Shown here piece after piece: positions 1-7,871 of a DNA stretch of 56,422 nucleotides; within the stretch, counting starts at the first letter, position 1; every line of letters begins with the position of its first letter. The stretch covers positions 1 to 56,422 of the forward strand of contig NZ_JAOULD010000001.1 of NCBI RefSeq assembly GCF_029882185.1, given 5' to 3'. The stretch is from Candidatus Nitrosopumilus sp. Lineage in GTDB: Archaea > Thermoproteota > Nitrososphaeria > Nitrososphaerales > Nitrosopumilaceae. The notes below the pieces were generated by a model that was not told the origin of the DNA, searched no databases, and saw only the letters and a list, made by a program, of their open reading frames with translations. Made by a program: the position numbers and the translations under genes.

Positions 1-122
1 GCTTTCTTAGCTGCAGTTTTTCTAGTAGCTTTTCTCTTTGGAGCTGCTTTTGTTGCTGCCTTTCTCTTTGGAGCTGCTTTCTTAGCTGCAGTTTTTCTAG
101 TAGCTTTTCTCTTTGGAGCTGC
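1..122. repeat. In-frame direct repeat, 75-bp period
   Basis: The 47 bases at 1-47 recur exactly at 76-122. The period is 75 bp, or 25 codons, so expansion or contraction keeps the frame of the Lys/Ala-rich gene. Confidence 0.85.
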
Positions 123-179
123 ACTGGTAGACTTTTTAGTTGATCTACGTTTAGTTGCAGCTTTTCTTTTTGTAGCCAT
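1..179 (-). CDS. Lys/Ala-rich histone-H1-like basic protein, partial
   Basis: The gene runs off the left edge; its ATG is at 177-179, leaving 59 codons. The peptide begins MATKRKAATKRRSTKK and then consists almost only of Lys, Arg, Ala, Thr and Pro, built from units such as AAPKRKATRKTAAKK. This resembles the C-terminal tails of eukaryotic H1 and bacterial HU/Hc1-like proteins, which bind DNA through charge. I infer a chromatin or nucleoid role; there is no folded domain in the visible part. The repeats are exact at DNA level over 47 bp with a 25-codon period, so copy number may vary between strains. A ribosomal or other basic tail attached to a domain beyond the edge is the main alternative. 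Confidence 0.7.
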   Translation of the reverse strand, partial: MATKRKAATKRRSTKKSTSAAPKRKATRKTAAKKAAPKRKAATKAAPKRKATRKTAAKK

Positions 180-478
180 AACTGAATCCGCATTTTCATC
201 GTTTTTCAGTGGTTAAACTAAAGAAATTTACACAAATTGATTACTATTTATCGAGTAAATTTTTTTATTTTTTTTATTTTAGATCGTATTTTTTATTTCA
301 ATTTTTTATTTCAATTTTTTGATTTGATTTTTTATTTTTAGATCATATGTTTTTTTAAAAAATAGATTAACTGTGCCATATTTCATTCGTAAACGTGTCT
401 TTTTTTAAACGCTGTTGTTTTATTTCATTTTTTTAAAATTTTAGATCTGATATTTTTTCTATTTCTTGATATCTTTAA
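180..478. other. T-rich intergenic region
   Basis: This gap between two minus-strand genes is dominated by runs of T on the plus strand, with three copies of TTTTAGATC (near 279, 337 and 440). The upstream signals of the Lys/Ala-rich gene lie at about 180-225, including a TTTAGTTTAACC stretch on the minus strand. I see no ORF or RNA structure. Confidence 0.4.
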
Positions 479-1588
479 CTAAACACCACGTCTTTTGATG
501 ATTGTAAGTACGTCTTCATCAAGTAAAACATGATTCAAGCCTACTCTTTGACCTCCAAACTTTACACTCTTTCCCCAGACTAAACCATATCTGAACTCTT
601 TTCTCAATCGTCTGTGCATTTTATTACAAATATCTTCTACAGTGTCTCCTTCTCTTGCAATAAATGGTTCTTTGAAATCTGTTTCACCTCCTTTTGGCCG
701 CATGTAAATTCTAATGAATTTTAATTTTTCATAAATTTTCTCTTTTAGTATTTCAATATTTATGTCTGAATTTGCGGATACTTCTACCACGTCTGATTTA
801 ATTTTTGTTTTCAAATCTTTTAGAAATGCGTCATCAACCAAATCTATTTTGTTTAATACTGTAAGTGCTTTGGAATAACTAATGTTGCCTGCAATATGAT
901 CAGCTAGCTGTTCAGATGTTATGTCTTCTCTTATTACTACTCTGGCACTAACTAATCCATACAGATGTAAGATGTCCTTCAAATGTTTCTCTGTAATTTT
1001 TGTTAACTTTACTTGCTGTGCAATTGCAATTCCTCCCATTGATGCTTTTTCAATTGTTATGTTTGGCGGTAATTGGTTTAATCTAATTCCTATGTTTCCT
1101 AATTCATTTGTTAAAACATCTTCATGATATGGCTGAAACACATCTAATACTAATAGAACTAAGTCTGCGGTTCTGGCAACTGATAAAATTCTTTTTCCTA
1201 ATCCTTTGCCCGTAGATGCACCTTTGATAATTCCTGGCAAATCCAATACCTGGATCTTCGCACCTCTGTATTCCATCATTCCTGGAACTACAGTTAATGT
1301 TGTAAACTGAAAAGCGCCTATTGTAGATTTGGCACCCGTCATTTTGTTTAATAGCGTTGATTTTCCTACACTTGGCAATCCTATGAAAACAACAGTTGCA
1401 TCTCCTGTACGTCTAACATCGAATCCATCTTGCTTCATTCCTGATTTTTTTGCAACTTCTGATTCTTGCTCTCTTTTCAGTTTTGCAATCTTTGCCTTTA
1501 GTAATCCAATGTGGTGCTCAGTCGCTTTATTGATCTGAGTTTTTGCCATCTCGTCTTGAATTGCTTTGATTTTTTCAGGAATTCCCAT
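479..1588 (-). CDS. DRG-family GTP-binding protein with TGS domain
   Basis: This 369-residue protein is a TRAFAC-class GTPase of the DRG/Obg group. A helical N-terminal segment rich in Lys and Glu precedes the G domain. The P-loop GLPSVGKST lies near residue 70, the G3 motif DLPG near 117 and the G4 motif NKID near 246. The last ~75 residues form a TGS domain. DRG proteins associate with ribosomes and translation factors in eukaryotes; a ribosome-linked role here is inference. An in-frame GTG lies one codon upstream, but ATG at 1586-1588 is the likelier start. Length matches the family. It is divergent from the phosphatase at 1678. Confidence 0.93.
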   Translation of the reverse strand: MGIPEKIKAIQDEMAKTQINKATEHHIGLLKAKIAKLKREQESEVAKKSGMKQDGFDVRRTGDATVVFIGLPSVGKSTLLNKMTGAKSTIGAFQFTTLTVVPGMMEYRGAKIQVLDLPGIIKGASTGKGLGKRILSVARTADLVLLVLDVFQPYHEDVLTNELGNIGIRLNQLPPNITIEKASMGGIAIAQQVKLTKITEKHLKDILHLYGLVSARVVIREDITSEQLADHIAGNISYSKALTVLNKIDLVDDAFLKDLKTKIKSDVVEVSANSDINIEILKEKIYEKLKFIRIYMRPKGGETDFKEPFIAREGDTVEDICNKMHRRLRKEFRYGLVWGKSVKFGGQRVGLNHVLLDEDVLTIIKRRGV

Positions 1589-1677
1589 CACTAGTCAAAT
1601 CCGTTTACATTCTTTTCAAATAAAACCGTATTACTTGGGTTAGTAGCAAATATTATTCGGTTCTAAAAACAGTTTTT

Positions 1678-2373
1678 GTGAAAAAGAGAACGTTTGCAGT
1701 GGATATTGATGGTACTATTACTGAAAACGGTGGTGGTCGAATTCATCTGGATGCTCTAGAGGCATTACGACGTTTAACCGTCATGGGTCATAATGTCATT
1801 TATGTCACAGGACGTTCTTCTGTTGAAGGATTTCTACTTTCTGTTTTTGGTGGGACCACAAAAATTGCTGTGGGTGAAAATGGGGGTTGTATTACATTAG
1901 GTTCTAATGATCATATTTTGTTGGGTAAAATTGATGAATGTAAAAGTGCTTTTGATATGATAAAAAGTAATATTGACAATGTGAAAGAGAAGTGTGTCTT
2001 TCCTAGGATGACTGAAGTTGTTTTGGAACGGACTTTTGACTTAGATCTTGCTAGAAAACTGCTCTCCGAAAAAAATATTTCTGTAGAATTGTCTGATAGT
2101 CAATATGCATATCATATCAATTCTTCCGGTGTTAACAAAGGAACTGGTTTTACAAAGATTATGGAGAAATTATCTATTTCACGTGACGATGTAATTGCAA
2201 TTGGTGACAGTGCAACTGACATTCCTCTGTTTAAAATAGCAAAAACTAGTATTGCTTTAGGGAATGCATCCGATCAGGTAAAATCTGAAGCAAATATGGT
2301 GGTGTCTGCAAGTGCAGGTGATGGTGTTCTTGAAGCATTAGATAAATTAGCACCTATACTATCTAAGATATAG
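1678..2373 (+). CDS. HAD-family phosphatase, archaeal phosphoglycolate phosphatase type
   Basis: The 231-residue protein starts with GTG and shows HAD motif I as DIDGT (Asp9 nucleophile, Asp11 acid/base). The motif IV region is IGDSATDIPLF near residue 175, and the conserved GENGG stretch is near 64. The cap insertion between motifs makes it a Cof/IIB-type HAD, close to archaeal phosphoglycolate phosphatases such as the Thermoplasma enzyme. The reaction would be hydrolysis of 2-phosphoglycolate or another small phosphate ester; the substrate is not readable from sequence. Its stop is two bases before the argS start, so the two are probably cotranscribed. Confidence 0.82.
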   Translation: MKKRTFAVDIDGTITENGGGRIHLDALEALRRLTVMGHNVIYVTGRSSVEGFLLSVFGGTTKIAVGENGGCITLGSNDHILLGKIDECKSAFDMIKSNIDNVKEKCVFPRMTEVVLERTFDLDLARKLLSEKNISVELSDSQYAYHINSSGVNKGTGFTKIMEKLSISRDDVIAIGDSATDIPLFKIAKTSIALGNASDQVKSEANMVVSASAGDGVLEALDKLAPILSKI

Positions 2374-2375
2374 TA

Positions 2376-4262
2376 ATGACATTCAAATCAATACTGGATG
2401 AAATTGAGAATAATCTGAACAAAATACTATCTGATCTATTCTTGTCTGACGTACAGTTCTCCGTTGAACCTGCCAAACCTGGATTTGGTGATGTTAGCTC
2501 TAACATTGCTTTCTTGCTTGCAAAACAACTCAAAAAAAGCCCTCAAGAAATTGCTAAAATGCTCTCTGAAAAATATTCTTCTTGTAGAAATACTCTTGTT
2601 TTAAAATCTGAATCTCATCCATCTGGGTATCTTAATTTCTATGCAAATTGGGACAATCTAAACCAGTTGATTTTATCTGAATCTCATCTTGAAACTTGTG
2701 GTGATGTTGATATTGGAAATGGATCAACAATAGTGGTTGAACACACAAGTGTAAATCCAAACAAGGCGCTTCATATTGGACATGTCAGAAATATAATAAT
2801 AGGAGATACTATTTCTCGAATTCTACAAAAAGCAAAATACAAAGTCAATGTGTTAAACTACATTGATGATTCTGGACTTCAAGTTGCAGATATCATAGTC
2901 GGATTCACACATTTTGATTATGATCAAGAACCTCCAAATGGAAAAAAATTTGATCATTACTGTGGTGATAATGTTTATGTTAAAACGACTGAAAAATACG
3001 AGGCTGATCCTGGTCTTGAAGATATTCGAAAAAATGTTCTAAAAGAACTTGAAGATGGAGATTCTGAAATTGCAAAATTTGCAGATACCATAACTAGGAG
3101 GGTATTGGCAGGACAACTTGAAACTTGTTGGAATCTTGATGTCACATATGATTGCCTAAATTTTGAATCTCAAATAATTCGTTCTGGTTTATGGGATAAA
3201 ATATTTGAAAAACTAAAAGAAATGAAACTCATTGAATTTGAAAATGAGGGAAAAAACAAAGGCTGTTGGGTAATTCGTGGCGAAGGTAAGGAAGAGGACA
3301 AAGTAATTGTCCGTAGCAATGGGACTGCTACCTATATTGCCAAAGATATTCCATATGCTGCCTGGAAACTAGGCTTACTTGCAGATCCGTTCAATTATGA
3401 AAAATATCCCTCAGAACAGCCAAATTCACGTATTTTGTGGCAAACTACTTTGGATAAAACAAATCCCATCTCCAAAAATTTTACTGGAGAAAAAGTTGTC
3501 ACTGTAATTGATTCTAGACAGGCTAGATTACAAAAAATAATCACTAGTTTGATGGGGAAATTTAAATCGACACCAGACGCATATAGTCATCTTGGGTATG
3601 AGTCAGTCACTCTAAGTTCTGAAACTGCAAAAACTCTTGGTTTGGACACTGATGGGAAACAAGCTCAAATGTCTGGACGTAAAGGATTGTATGTAAATGC
3701 CGATTCCGTATATGATATTCTAAAAGAGAAAACAAAAGACGAAACTAAAAAAAGACATCCTGAAATGAGTGATTCTGAAATTGATTCCATTGCTCATTTA
3801 GTATCTGTTGGAACTTTGAGATATGAAATGATAAAACAAGATTTAGATAAAATTATCACTTTTGATTTGACAAAATCTCTTAGCTTAGAAGGTGACACTG
3901 CACCTTACATTCAATATACTTATGCAAGAGCATCTCGAATTCTGGAAAAATCTAATCGTACTCCGACAATTGATGTGAATTTCTCTTTGTTGAAAGAAAA
4001 ACATGAATTGGACCTGATCAAAAACATTGGGCTTTTTAATTTACAAGTTAGAGATGCTACAAACAATCTTTCGCCTAAAGTTATTGCAAGATATTGTCAT
4101 GATCTGGCAGTGGCGTTTAATTCATTTTATGAAAAATCAAAAGTGTTGGATTTGAACAATGTTGATCTTGAAAATGCTCGGTTATGTTTGGTGACTTCTT
4201 TTAAAATCGTTTTAGAAAAAGCATTATCTCTTTTAGGAATCAAAGCTCCTGACAAAATGTAA
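2376..4262 (+). CDS. argS: Arginyl-tRNA synthetase
   Basis: The 628-residue protein is a class I aminoacyl-tRNA synthetase that charges tRNA-Arg. It has an N-terminal Arg-specific additional domain (about residues 1-100), the HIGH signature as HIGHVRN near 132, and MSGRKG in the KMSKS position near 432. A C-terminal anticodon-binding helical domain ends the chain and contains the typical YARASRI stretch. Length is usual for archaeal ArgRS. The start is ATG two bases after the phosphatase stop, which indicates an operon. A strong hairpin follows the stop codon. Confidence 0.96.
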   Translation: MTFKSILDEIENNLNKILSDLFLSDVQFSVEPAKPGFGDVSSNIAFLLAKQLKKSPQEIAKMLSEKYSSCRNTLVLKSESHPSGYLNFYANWDNLNQLILSESHLETCGDVDIGNGSTIVVEHTSVNPNKALHIGHVRNIIIGDTISRILQKAKYKVNVLNYIDDSGLQVADIIVGFTHFDYDQEPPNGKKFDHYCGDNVYVKTTEKYEADPGLEDIRKNVLKELEDGDSEIAKFADTITRRVLAGQLETCWNLDVTYDCLNFESQIIRSGLWDKIFEKLKEMKLIEFENEGKNKGCWVIRGEGKEEDKVIVRSNGTATYIAKDIPYAAWKLGLLADPFNYEKYPSEQPNSRILWQTTLDKTNPISKNFTGEKVVTVIDSRQARLQKIITSLMGKFKSTPDAYSHLGYESVTLSSETAKTLGLDTDGKQAQMSGRKGLYVNADSVYDILKEKTKDETKKRHPEMSDSEIDSIAHLVSVGTLRYEMIKQDLDKIITFDLTKSLSLEGDTAPYIQYTYARASRILEKSNRTPTIDVNFSLLKEKHELDLIKNIGLFNLQVRDATNNLSPKVIARYCHDLAVAFNSFYEKSKVLDLNNVDLENARLCLVTSFKIVLEKALSLLGIKAPDKM

Positions 4263-4266
4263 TGTT

Positions 4267-4295
4267 CTAGAGAGATAAGGATATTATCTCTCTAG
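4267..4295 (+). terminator. 12-bp perfect hairpin after argS
   Basis: CTAGAGAGATAA at 4267-4278 pairs exactly with TTATCTCTCTAG at 4284-4295 around a 5-nt loop. It begins four bases after the argS stop. No T tract follows, so it may act in RNA 3'-end protection or processing rather than as a simple terminator. Confidence 0.55.
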
Positions 4296-4300
4296 GGATG

Positions 4301-4361
4301 CTTTACTGAGTCGAAACTCTGTAAAGTATCTTGGCGTGCAAACCAATTATTGTTTGGCAAG
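4301..4361 (+). ncRNA. Candidate structured RNA, two hairpins with a 13-mer shared with 41.6 kb
   Basis: The first hairpin is CTTTAC-t-GAGT-CGAA-ACTC-t-GTAAAG at 4301-4326. It is followed by TTGGCGTGCAAAC (4331-4343), which forms part of a second possible hairpin: CTTG/CAAG outside and CAAAC/GTTTG inside, 4330-4361. The same 13-mer, again just after a small hairpin, occurs at 41590-41602 in another intergenic region. The stretch is richer in GC than its surroundings. RNA function is inferred; strand is assumed from the argS direction. Confidence 0.4.
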
Positions 4362-4778
4362 TTCAATTGAGCCATAAATGTTTGGTTTTAGTGCGTTATT
4401 TTCTGAAAATCCATATTTTACAATAATCATTATTATTTTTTTACAGAATTTTCATAGTTGGCTTATTGGCGCTAAAACCAGCCCTACTAAGTTCATAAAA
4501 AATATCTTGATTTACGTATGGATGATTTCAAATATGAAGACTAACATGACCCACTTTAAAATTCAATATTACGTCAATGATGATTCCAAATTATGCCCTT
4601 GTCTTCTTATCTTTGAACAATAACAAAATTTCAAAAAATTACCTACAGTTGCAGAATGTAGAATAGTTCCAACTAAAGAAAAACATGTGAAACCACAGAG
4701 AGATAATGCAAAAAGCACAGGCTGCAAAAAATAATGTTGGTCACATTCAAAAACTGTCTCAAATCGTTGAGTAGGTGA
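4362..4778. other. Intergenic region without a convincing gene
   Basis: An ORF of 81 codons from 4378 exists on the plus strand, but its composition (Ile and Phe runs, no motif) looks random. I see no TATA-like box at the right place, no RNA fold and no repeat beyond the element just upstream. Confidence 0.4.
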
Positions 4779-5150
4779 TTATTTCCTGGGTTTTCGAGGG
4801 TTTTTCTCATAAAATTTCTCGATATTCTCATTCCATTCTTTGTTATCTGGAAGTTTTGTACGATCATGAGGTCTTTTTCCATTGATTGACAATGTCGTAC
4901 TGTTATCTTGATAAAATCTGTCTGTTTCATTTATGAGGATTTCTAGAAATCCTGATGCCCCTTTGGCTTCTTCCCCTTTAGGTTCTCTATGATTCAAAAT
5001 GAATTTTGCAAGTGTCTCGATCTTTGCTATTTTTATTCTGTATTCACTAAGAATTCTATGCTCTAAAGAAATCATTTCATTTTGATGGTATTTTACTAGT
5101 GTATCTTCATTTCGGTTTGGTTTTTCTTGAAAAATTGACTGTTTAACCAT
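4779..5150 (-). CDS. Hypothetical protein coupled to the upstream gene
   Basis: I do not recognise this 123-residue protein. It starts MVKQSIFQEKPNRNED and is charged, predicted mostly helical, with no membrane segment and a basic C-terminus (KNPRKPRK). A longer in-frame ORF reaches 5204, but ATG at 5148-5150 overlaps the stop of the upstream gene by eight bases (ATGGTTAA), a normal arrangement for translational coupling. The two products therefore probably act together. Function is unknown. Confidence 0.6.
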   Translation of the reverse strand: MVKQSIFQEKPNRNEDTLVKYHQNEMISLEHRILSEYRIKIAKIETLAKFILNHREPKGEEAKGASGFLEILINETDRFYQDNSTTLSINGKRPHDRTKLPDNKEWNENIEKFYEKNPRKPRK

Positions 5151-5655
5151 ACATTGATTTGTCAATTGTAGCATCTGTTGTATTGCCTTGTGTTGAAAAT
5201 CCACTAAAATTTGAACGAAGAATTTTTTGAATATGTGCTGAAACTCTTGCTACATTATCCCACGTATTGTGAAATGAAACTCTATCTAGAATCTCTTCAT
5301 CCACATGAGAAAATATGGCCAATCCTGCAATGTTTTCACCCTCTTTGATCCATTGATGGCCTACGTGGCATATGGTGCAAATTTCACTTATCTCCATTAT
5401 TGCTTTTGAAAATGATGGATTTTTAATTACTAATAATTTTGAATCCTGAGATGGAAAACGCATATTTACATTCACATGGATTCTATCCATTCTGTTTGCA
5501 TTTTTACTAATTATCACATTTGCACCTACGTGAAATTGCCAGTCTATGATCTTACTTTTTTCTTGAATTTTCTTGGTTTGATCTTCATAATTGATGTTTG
5601 TTACTTTGATATATTCTTCAACTAGGTCTTTCATTTGTTCTGATGTTTTTGCCAT
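5143..5655 (-). CDS. Conserved hypothetical protein, possibly DUF2299-like
   Basis: The 170-residue product begins MAKTSEQMKDLVEEYIK; another in-frame ATG lies at 5665-5667. The pattern is an N-terminal helix, then beta strands with alternating hydrophobics (WQFHVGANVIISKN, DRIHVNVNMRF), then a long helical part. It recalls archaeal DUF2299 proteins, which have a small chaperone-like alpha/beta fold, but I hold that assignment loosely. A single CTICH stretch is not enough for a metal site. It overlaps the next gene by eight bases and leads a two-gene operon. Confidence 0.6.
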   Translation of the reverse strand: MAKTSEQMKDLVEEYIKVTNINYEDQTKKIQEKSKIIDWQFHVGANVIISKNANRMDRIHVNVNMRFPSQDSKLLVIKNPSFSKAIMEISEICTICHVGHQWIKEGENIAGLAIFSHVDEEILDRVSFHNTWDNVARVSAHIQKILRSNFSGFSTQGNTTDATIDKSMYG

Positions 5656-5700
5656 AATCTTAATCATTATCCGCTGGATATGTGCATAGAAAAAAAGGAG

Positions 5701-5838
5701 TTAATGGCTGTGTCCACAACCACAGGAATCATGACCTTCATGTCCTTGGGATTCTTTTCCTGCGCATCTGGAACATTTGTCTGATCCCATTGGAGAGAAG
5801 AAACTAATCCCACATGACACACATTTCATGTTTGACAT
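5701..5838 (-). CDS. Small zinc-ribbon protein with His/Cys-rich tail (45 aa)
   Basis: The ORF reads from ATG at 5836-5838 to TAA at 5701-5703. Cys6 and Cys9 (KCVSCG) pair with Cys22 and Cys25 (KCSRC) to make a four-Cys zinc ribbon. The tail GHEGHDSCGCGHSH carries further Cys and His residues that could bind a second metal such as zinc, copper or nickel. Dense ligand spacing makes a chance ORF unlikely. It stands alone between minus-strand neighbours. A metal-storage or nucleic-acid-binding role is inference only. Confidence 0.75.
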   Translation of the reverse strand: MSNMKCVSCGISFFSPMGSDKCSRCAGKESQGHEGHDSCGCGHSH

Positions 5839-5923
5839 ACTAAATCTAAAAAATTGCTGTATTTAATGAATACGTATTATTTGGAATAAGAAAAATGATG
5901 CCTTTTGAAATCTCTTGGGAAAA

Positions 5924-6247
5924 TTATTCTTCTTTTTTCTGAAATACTCTGTATTCTCCAATGATGGAATTACATTTATGACAAGTATATTGCCCCCTTT
6001 CTATCAAAATCAATCCGTCTGCAACTGCCTCATTTGGTTTCTCCTCAATCTGTATTTGTGTTGCTCCTTCAAATTCTGAATTACATTGTTTGCAAAAATG
6101 CTTTGACATTTTTGTTGTATCTAGTTTTTCAAGTGATGACAAAAAATGTTTATCAATATTTGGAACAAGTTTTGATTTTGTTACTTGTTCGTCTGTTAGA
6201 TCTGCATAAATCCATCCTCCTGAACCCTCTAGTTGAATTTCTGTCAA
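5924..6247 (-). CDS. Zinc-ribbon protein (107 aa)
   Basis: The product has two CxxC knuckles, HFCKQCNSEF near residue 50 and YTCHKCNSII near 88, about 36 residues apart, consistent with a zinc-ribbon domain. The N-terminal 45 residues are acidic and unassigned. The start codon is TTG at 6245-6247: no in-frame ATG fits, and a TTTTTTAATG box on the minus strand about 24 nt upstream suits a leaderless transcript. Function is unknown; such proteins are often transcription- or translation-associated. Confidence 0.72.
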   Translation of the reverse strand: MTEIQLEGSGGWIYADLTDEQVTKSKLVPNIDKHFLSSLEKLDTTKMSKHFCKQCNSEFEGATQIQIEEKPNEAVADGLILIERGQYTCHKCNSIIGEYRVFQKKEE

Positions 6248-6323
6248 TCTGTTCTATTGTTTTGATTGGCATTAAAAAACTGTTTGAATCTATCACTTCT
6301 AAAAACTGGTTTTCTTCTGGAAA

Positions 6324-6352
6324 AAAAGTCAGTCTCCTTTACTTTGGAGACT
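6324..6352 (-). terminator. Hairpin plus T tract, minus strand
   Basis: On the minus strand AGTCTCC (6352-6346) pairs with GGAGACT (6337-6331) around an 8-nt loop, then GACTTTTTTT follows (6330-6321). This is the most classical intrinsic terminator shape in the window and implies a minus-strand transcript ending here. Confidence 0.65.
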
Positions 6353-6424
6353 CTGTAATGCATTAACTAGTTTATGTGAGCATTGGGCTCTTCCAGCTAA
6401 CGCCGCAAGATGTCTCTGACTCAA
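6329..6424 (-). CDS. Possible 31-aa protein or small RNA ending at a terminator
   Basis: A TTG-initiated ORF from 6424 encodes MSQRHLAALAGRAQCSHKLV and eleven further residues, ending in a TGA inside the terminator hairpin stem. The stretch is more GC-rich than its flanks. A GTTTTTTAAC box lies roughly 25 nt upstream of the TTG, as in nearby leaderless genes. Either this is a small basic protein or the transcript itself is the product; sequence alone cannot decide. Codons GCG GCG are unusual for this genome. Confidence 0.4.
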   Translation of the reverse strand: MSQRHLAALAGRAQCSHKLVNALQSLQSKGD

Positions 6425-6666
6425 TACATCAATTAGGGCAATGTTTTTGTTAAAAAACTAGAATCAAAAATTATTACTTTTAGGTTAAATTTCTAAACAT
6501 CCGATCAATAACATTTAGAAACAACTAATTCTTCCATAATTTTCTCAAATTTGAAGAAATTTTAGAGAATCCCTCATAATAATTGTCAAAACAAAAATGT
6601 TCTATGCTCTGATTGAGATTGAATTCTATCATATGGGTAATTTCAGATGTCATATTGGTTATGATA

Positions 6667-7101
6667 TTAATTTGAATGATCTGCTATCTTTTCTTTTGAA
6701 TGATCATAAAGTATTCTTGCTTGTTGCCATGAATACCATACAAAACTCCATATCAAATCATCTATCTCTTGACGTTGTTTTTCTGTAATTTGCATATTTC
6801 GTAAATTATAGATTATTTTGCCTCTCATGGTGCCTAATCTGATTCCTAACATCATACACTCTCTATTGTTTTTGGGCAATGTTTTGCCTCTGAAATTTTC
6901 AGGAGCAGAATCAAATGACTTAAAATGTTCTGGTTTCCATTCAAATTTTGACTTATCAAAAACTTCAAGGATTAATGTTACTGTGTCGTAATCTAGTTTT
7001 TTCTTATTTAATTTTTCTTTAATTAATTCCTCTGAAATATTTTTAATTTCTCTATTGAGTTTTTTCTCTAATTCTTTGAAAGATTTTGATTTTTCACTCA
7101 A
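6667..7101 (-). CDS. Hypothetical charged helical protein (144 aa)
   Basis: The N-terminal half is Lys/Glu-rich and likely coiled or helical. The C-terminal half has aromatic content (DDLIWSFVWYSWQQARILYD) suggesting a packed helical bundle. I recognise no family. The start is TTG at 7099-7101, placed 25-30 nt downstream of the CTTAAG box at 7126-7131, so the transcript is probably leaderless. It belongs to the group of four genes sharing that promoter. Confidence 0.65.
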   Translation of the reverse strand: MSEKSKSFKELEKKLNREIKNISEELIKEKLNKKKLDYDTVTLILEVFDKSKFEWKPEHFKSFDSAPENFRGKTLPKNNRECMMLGIRLGTMRGKIIYNLRNMQITEKQRQEIDDLIWSFVWYSWQQARILYDHSKEKIADHSN

Positions 7102-7122
7102 TGATATGTTGCATGAAATTGT

Positions 7123-7138
7123 AAACTTAAGCGTATTG
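7123..7138 (-). promoter_or_regulatory. Shared CAATACGCTTAAGTTT promoter, copy 1
   Basis: Read on the minus strand this is CAATACGCTTAAGTTT. Its centre lies about 27 nt before the TTG start at 7101. Three other copies lie upstream of minus-strand small genes at 7304, 8379 and 8571. Confidence 0.7.
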
Positions 7139-7160
7139 GTATCTTTTTGAATCTTGTTTT

Positions 7161-7280
7161 TTATTTTTTTCTTTTGTTATCTTTTTCATTAAACACAAGA
7201 TCAGAATCGCCCTCCTTTTTTTTCCATTTCTCAAATTCTTTTTTCTGTTTAATCATTTTCTCTCTATATTCTTCTTCCAT
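7161..7280 (-). CDS. Small highly charged protein (39 aa)
   Basis: The ORF runs from ATG at 7278-7280 to TAA at 7161-7163 and reads MEEEYREKMIKQKKEFEKWK followed by KKEGDSDLVF and a Lys-rich end. It is a single amphipathic helix by composition. The main support is the promoter: the CTTAAG box at 7307-7312 is 27 nt upstream, the standard distance for a leaderless archaeal start. No function can be assigned. Confidence 0.6.
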   Translation of the reverse strand: MEEEYREKMIKQKKEFEKWKKKEGDSDLVFNEKDNKRKK

Positions 7281-7303
7281 TTTGAACTATCTATGATGTT
7301 TGC

Positions 7304-7319
7304 AAACTTAAGCATATTG
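7304..7319 (-). promoter_or_regulatory. Shared CAATATGCTTAAGTTT promoter, copy 2
   Basis: Minus-strand reading CAATATGCTTAAGTTT differs from copy 1 at one base. It is 27 nt from the ATG at 7280. Confidence 0.7.
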
Positions 7320-7326
7320 ATACTAT

Positions 7327-7515
7327 CTAAGAATTAATGAATACCTTTGAGTTTGAAACAGTCATCATTTCTACCATTGTAACTGGAATGCATGTCTTGT
7401 TGGACACTTCTTCCATTTCCTCTTTGTGTTTTTCTTTTAGATGTTTTAGAAATTCTTCCTCTTCTATGTTGTTTTGTTTGTAATTGCAAGATGGAAAAAC
7501 ACAATTGAAATTCAA
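7327..7515 (-). CDS. Small C2H2 zinc-finger protein (62 aa)
   Basis: The N-terminal half contains a classical finger pattern: Cys5 and Cys10 (CVFPSC) and, after a helix-forming stretch, HLKEKH. The remaining 30 residues are unassigned. The start codon is TTG at 7513-7515, with a TTAAAAA box on the minus strand about 25 nt upstream, so again a leaderless TTG start. A single finger of this kind could bind DNA, RNA or protein; no partner is visible. Confidence 0.65.
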   Translation of the reverse strand: MNFNCVFPSCNYKQNNIEEEEFLKHLKEKHKEEMEEVSNKTCIPVTMVEMMTVSNSKVFINS

Positions 7516-7554
7516 TGGTGTATTTTGACTATGTTTGTTTTTAAGAATTTACTA

Positions 7555-7662
7555 TTATCTCATGGTGGTATATGAAACATACAAAATGACTGAAACTATG
7601 ACTGAAATTCCTATGATAATCCCCATTTCTTTTCTTGAAAAGACACTTACTCTAAAACTCAT
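7555..7662 (-). CDS. Single-helix membrane peptide (35 aa)
   Basis: ATG at 7660-7662 opens MSFRVSVFSRKE followed by a ~20-residue hydrophobic helix (GIIIGISVIVSVILYVSY) and a short TTMR end. Positive residues before the helix suggest the N-terminus faces the cytoplasm. A TTATTAAGG box lies about 25 nt upstream on the minus strand. One-helix peptides often modulate larger membrane complexes, but no partner is indicated here. Confidence 0.5.
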   Translation of the reverse strand: MSFRVSVFSRKEMGIIIGISVIVSVILYVSYTTMR

Positions 7663-7780
7663 GAATTCTTTTAAAATTTTGACCTTAATAATCTACATTT
7701 GAGAGACATTTGATTTTGATGTCTTGTTTTTGGCATGTACAAAAGATAAAGAAAAATCAGCAGGTTGCATAATTGGTTTT

Positions 7781-7798
7781 AACAACTAACTAGTTGTT
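7781..7798. promoter_or_regulatory. 18-bp palindrome upstream of the 7872 gene
   Basis: AACAACTA and TAGTTGTT are exact inverted repeats separated by two bases. The site lies 74-91 nt before the ATG at 7872, in a gap between divergent genes, and is shaped like a dimeric regulator site. Confidence 0.4.
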
Positions 7799-7871
7799 GG
7801 AGTTTAGAATCTAATCGATATTTTATTTTGAACTTGAAAAACATATATCCAGTTTATTTGCAATTTGAAAA

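Noticed and set aside
4378-4623. 81-codon plus-strand ORF after argS
   Set aside because: No start signal, no motif, low-complexity hydrophobic composition; looks like random AT-rich ORF.
4673-4930. 85-codon minus-strand ORF
   Set aside because: Overlaps the coupled hypothetical gene 4779-5150 in another frame, and composition is random.
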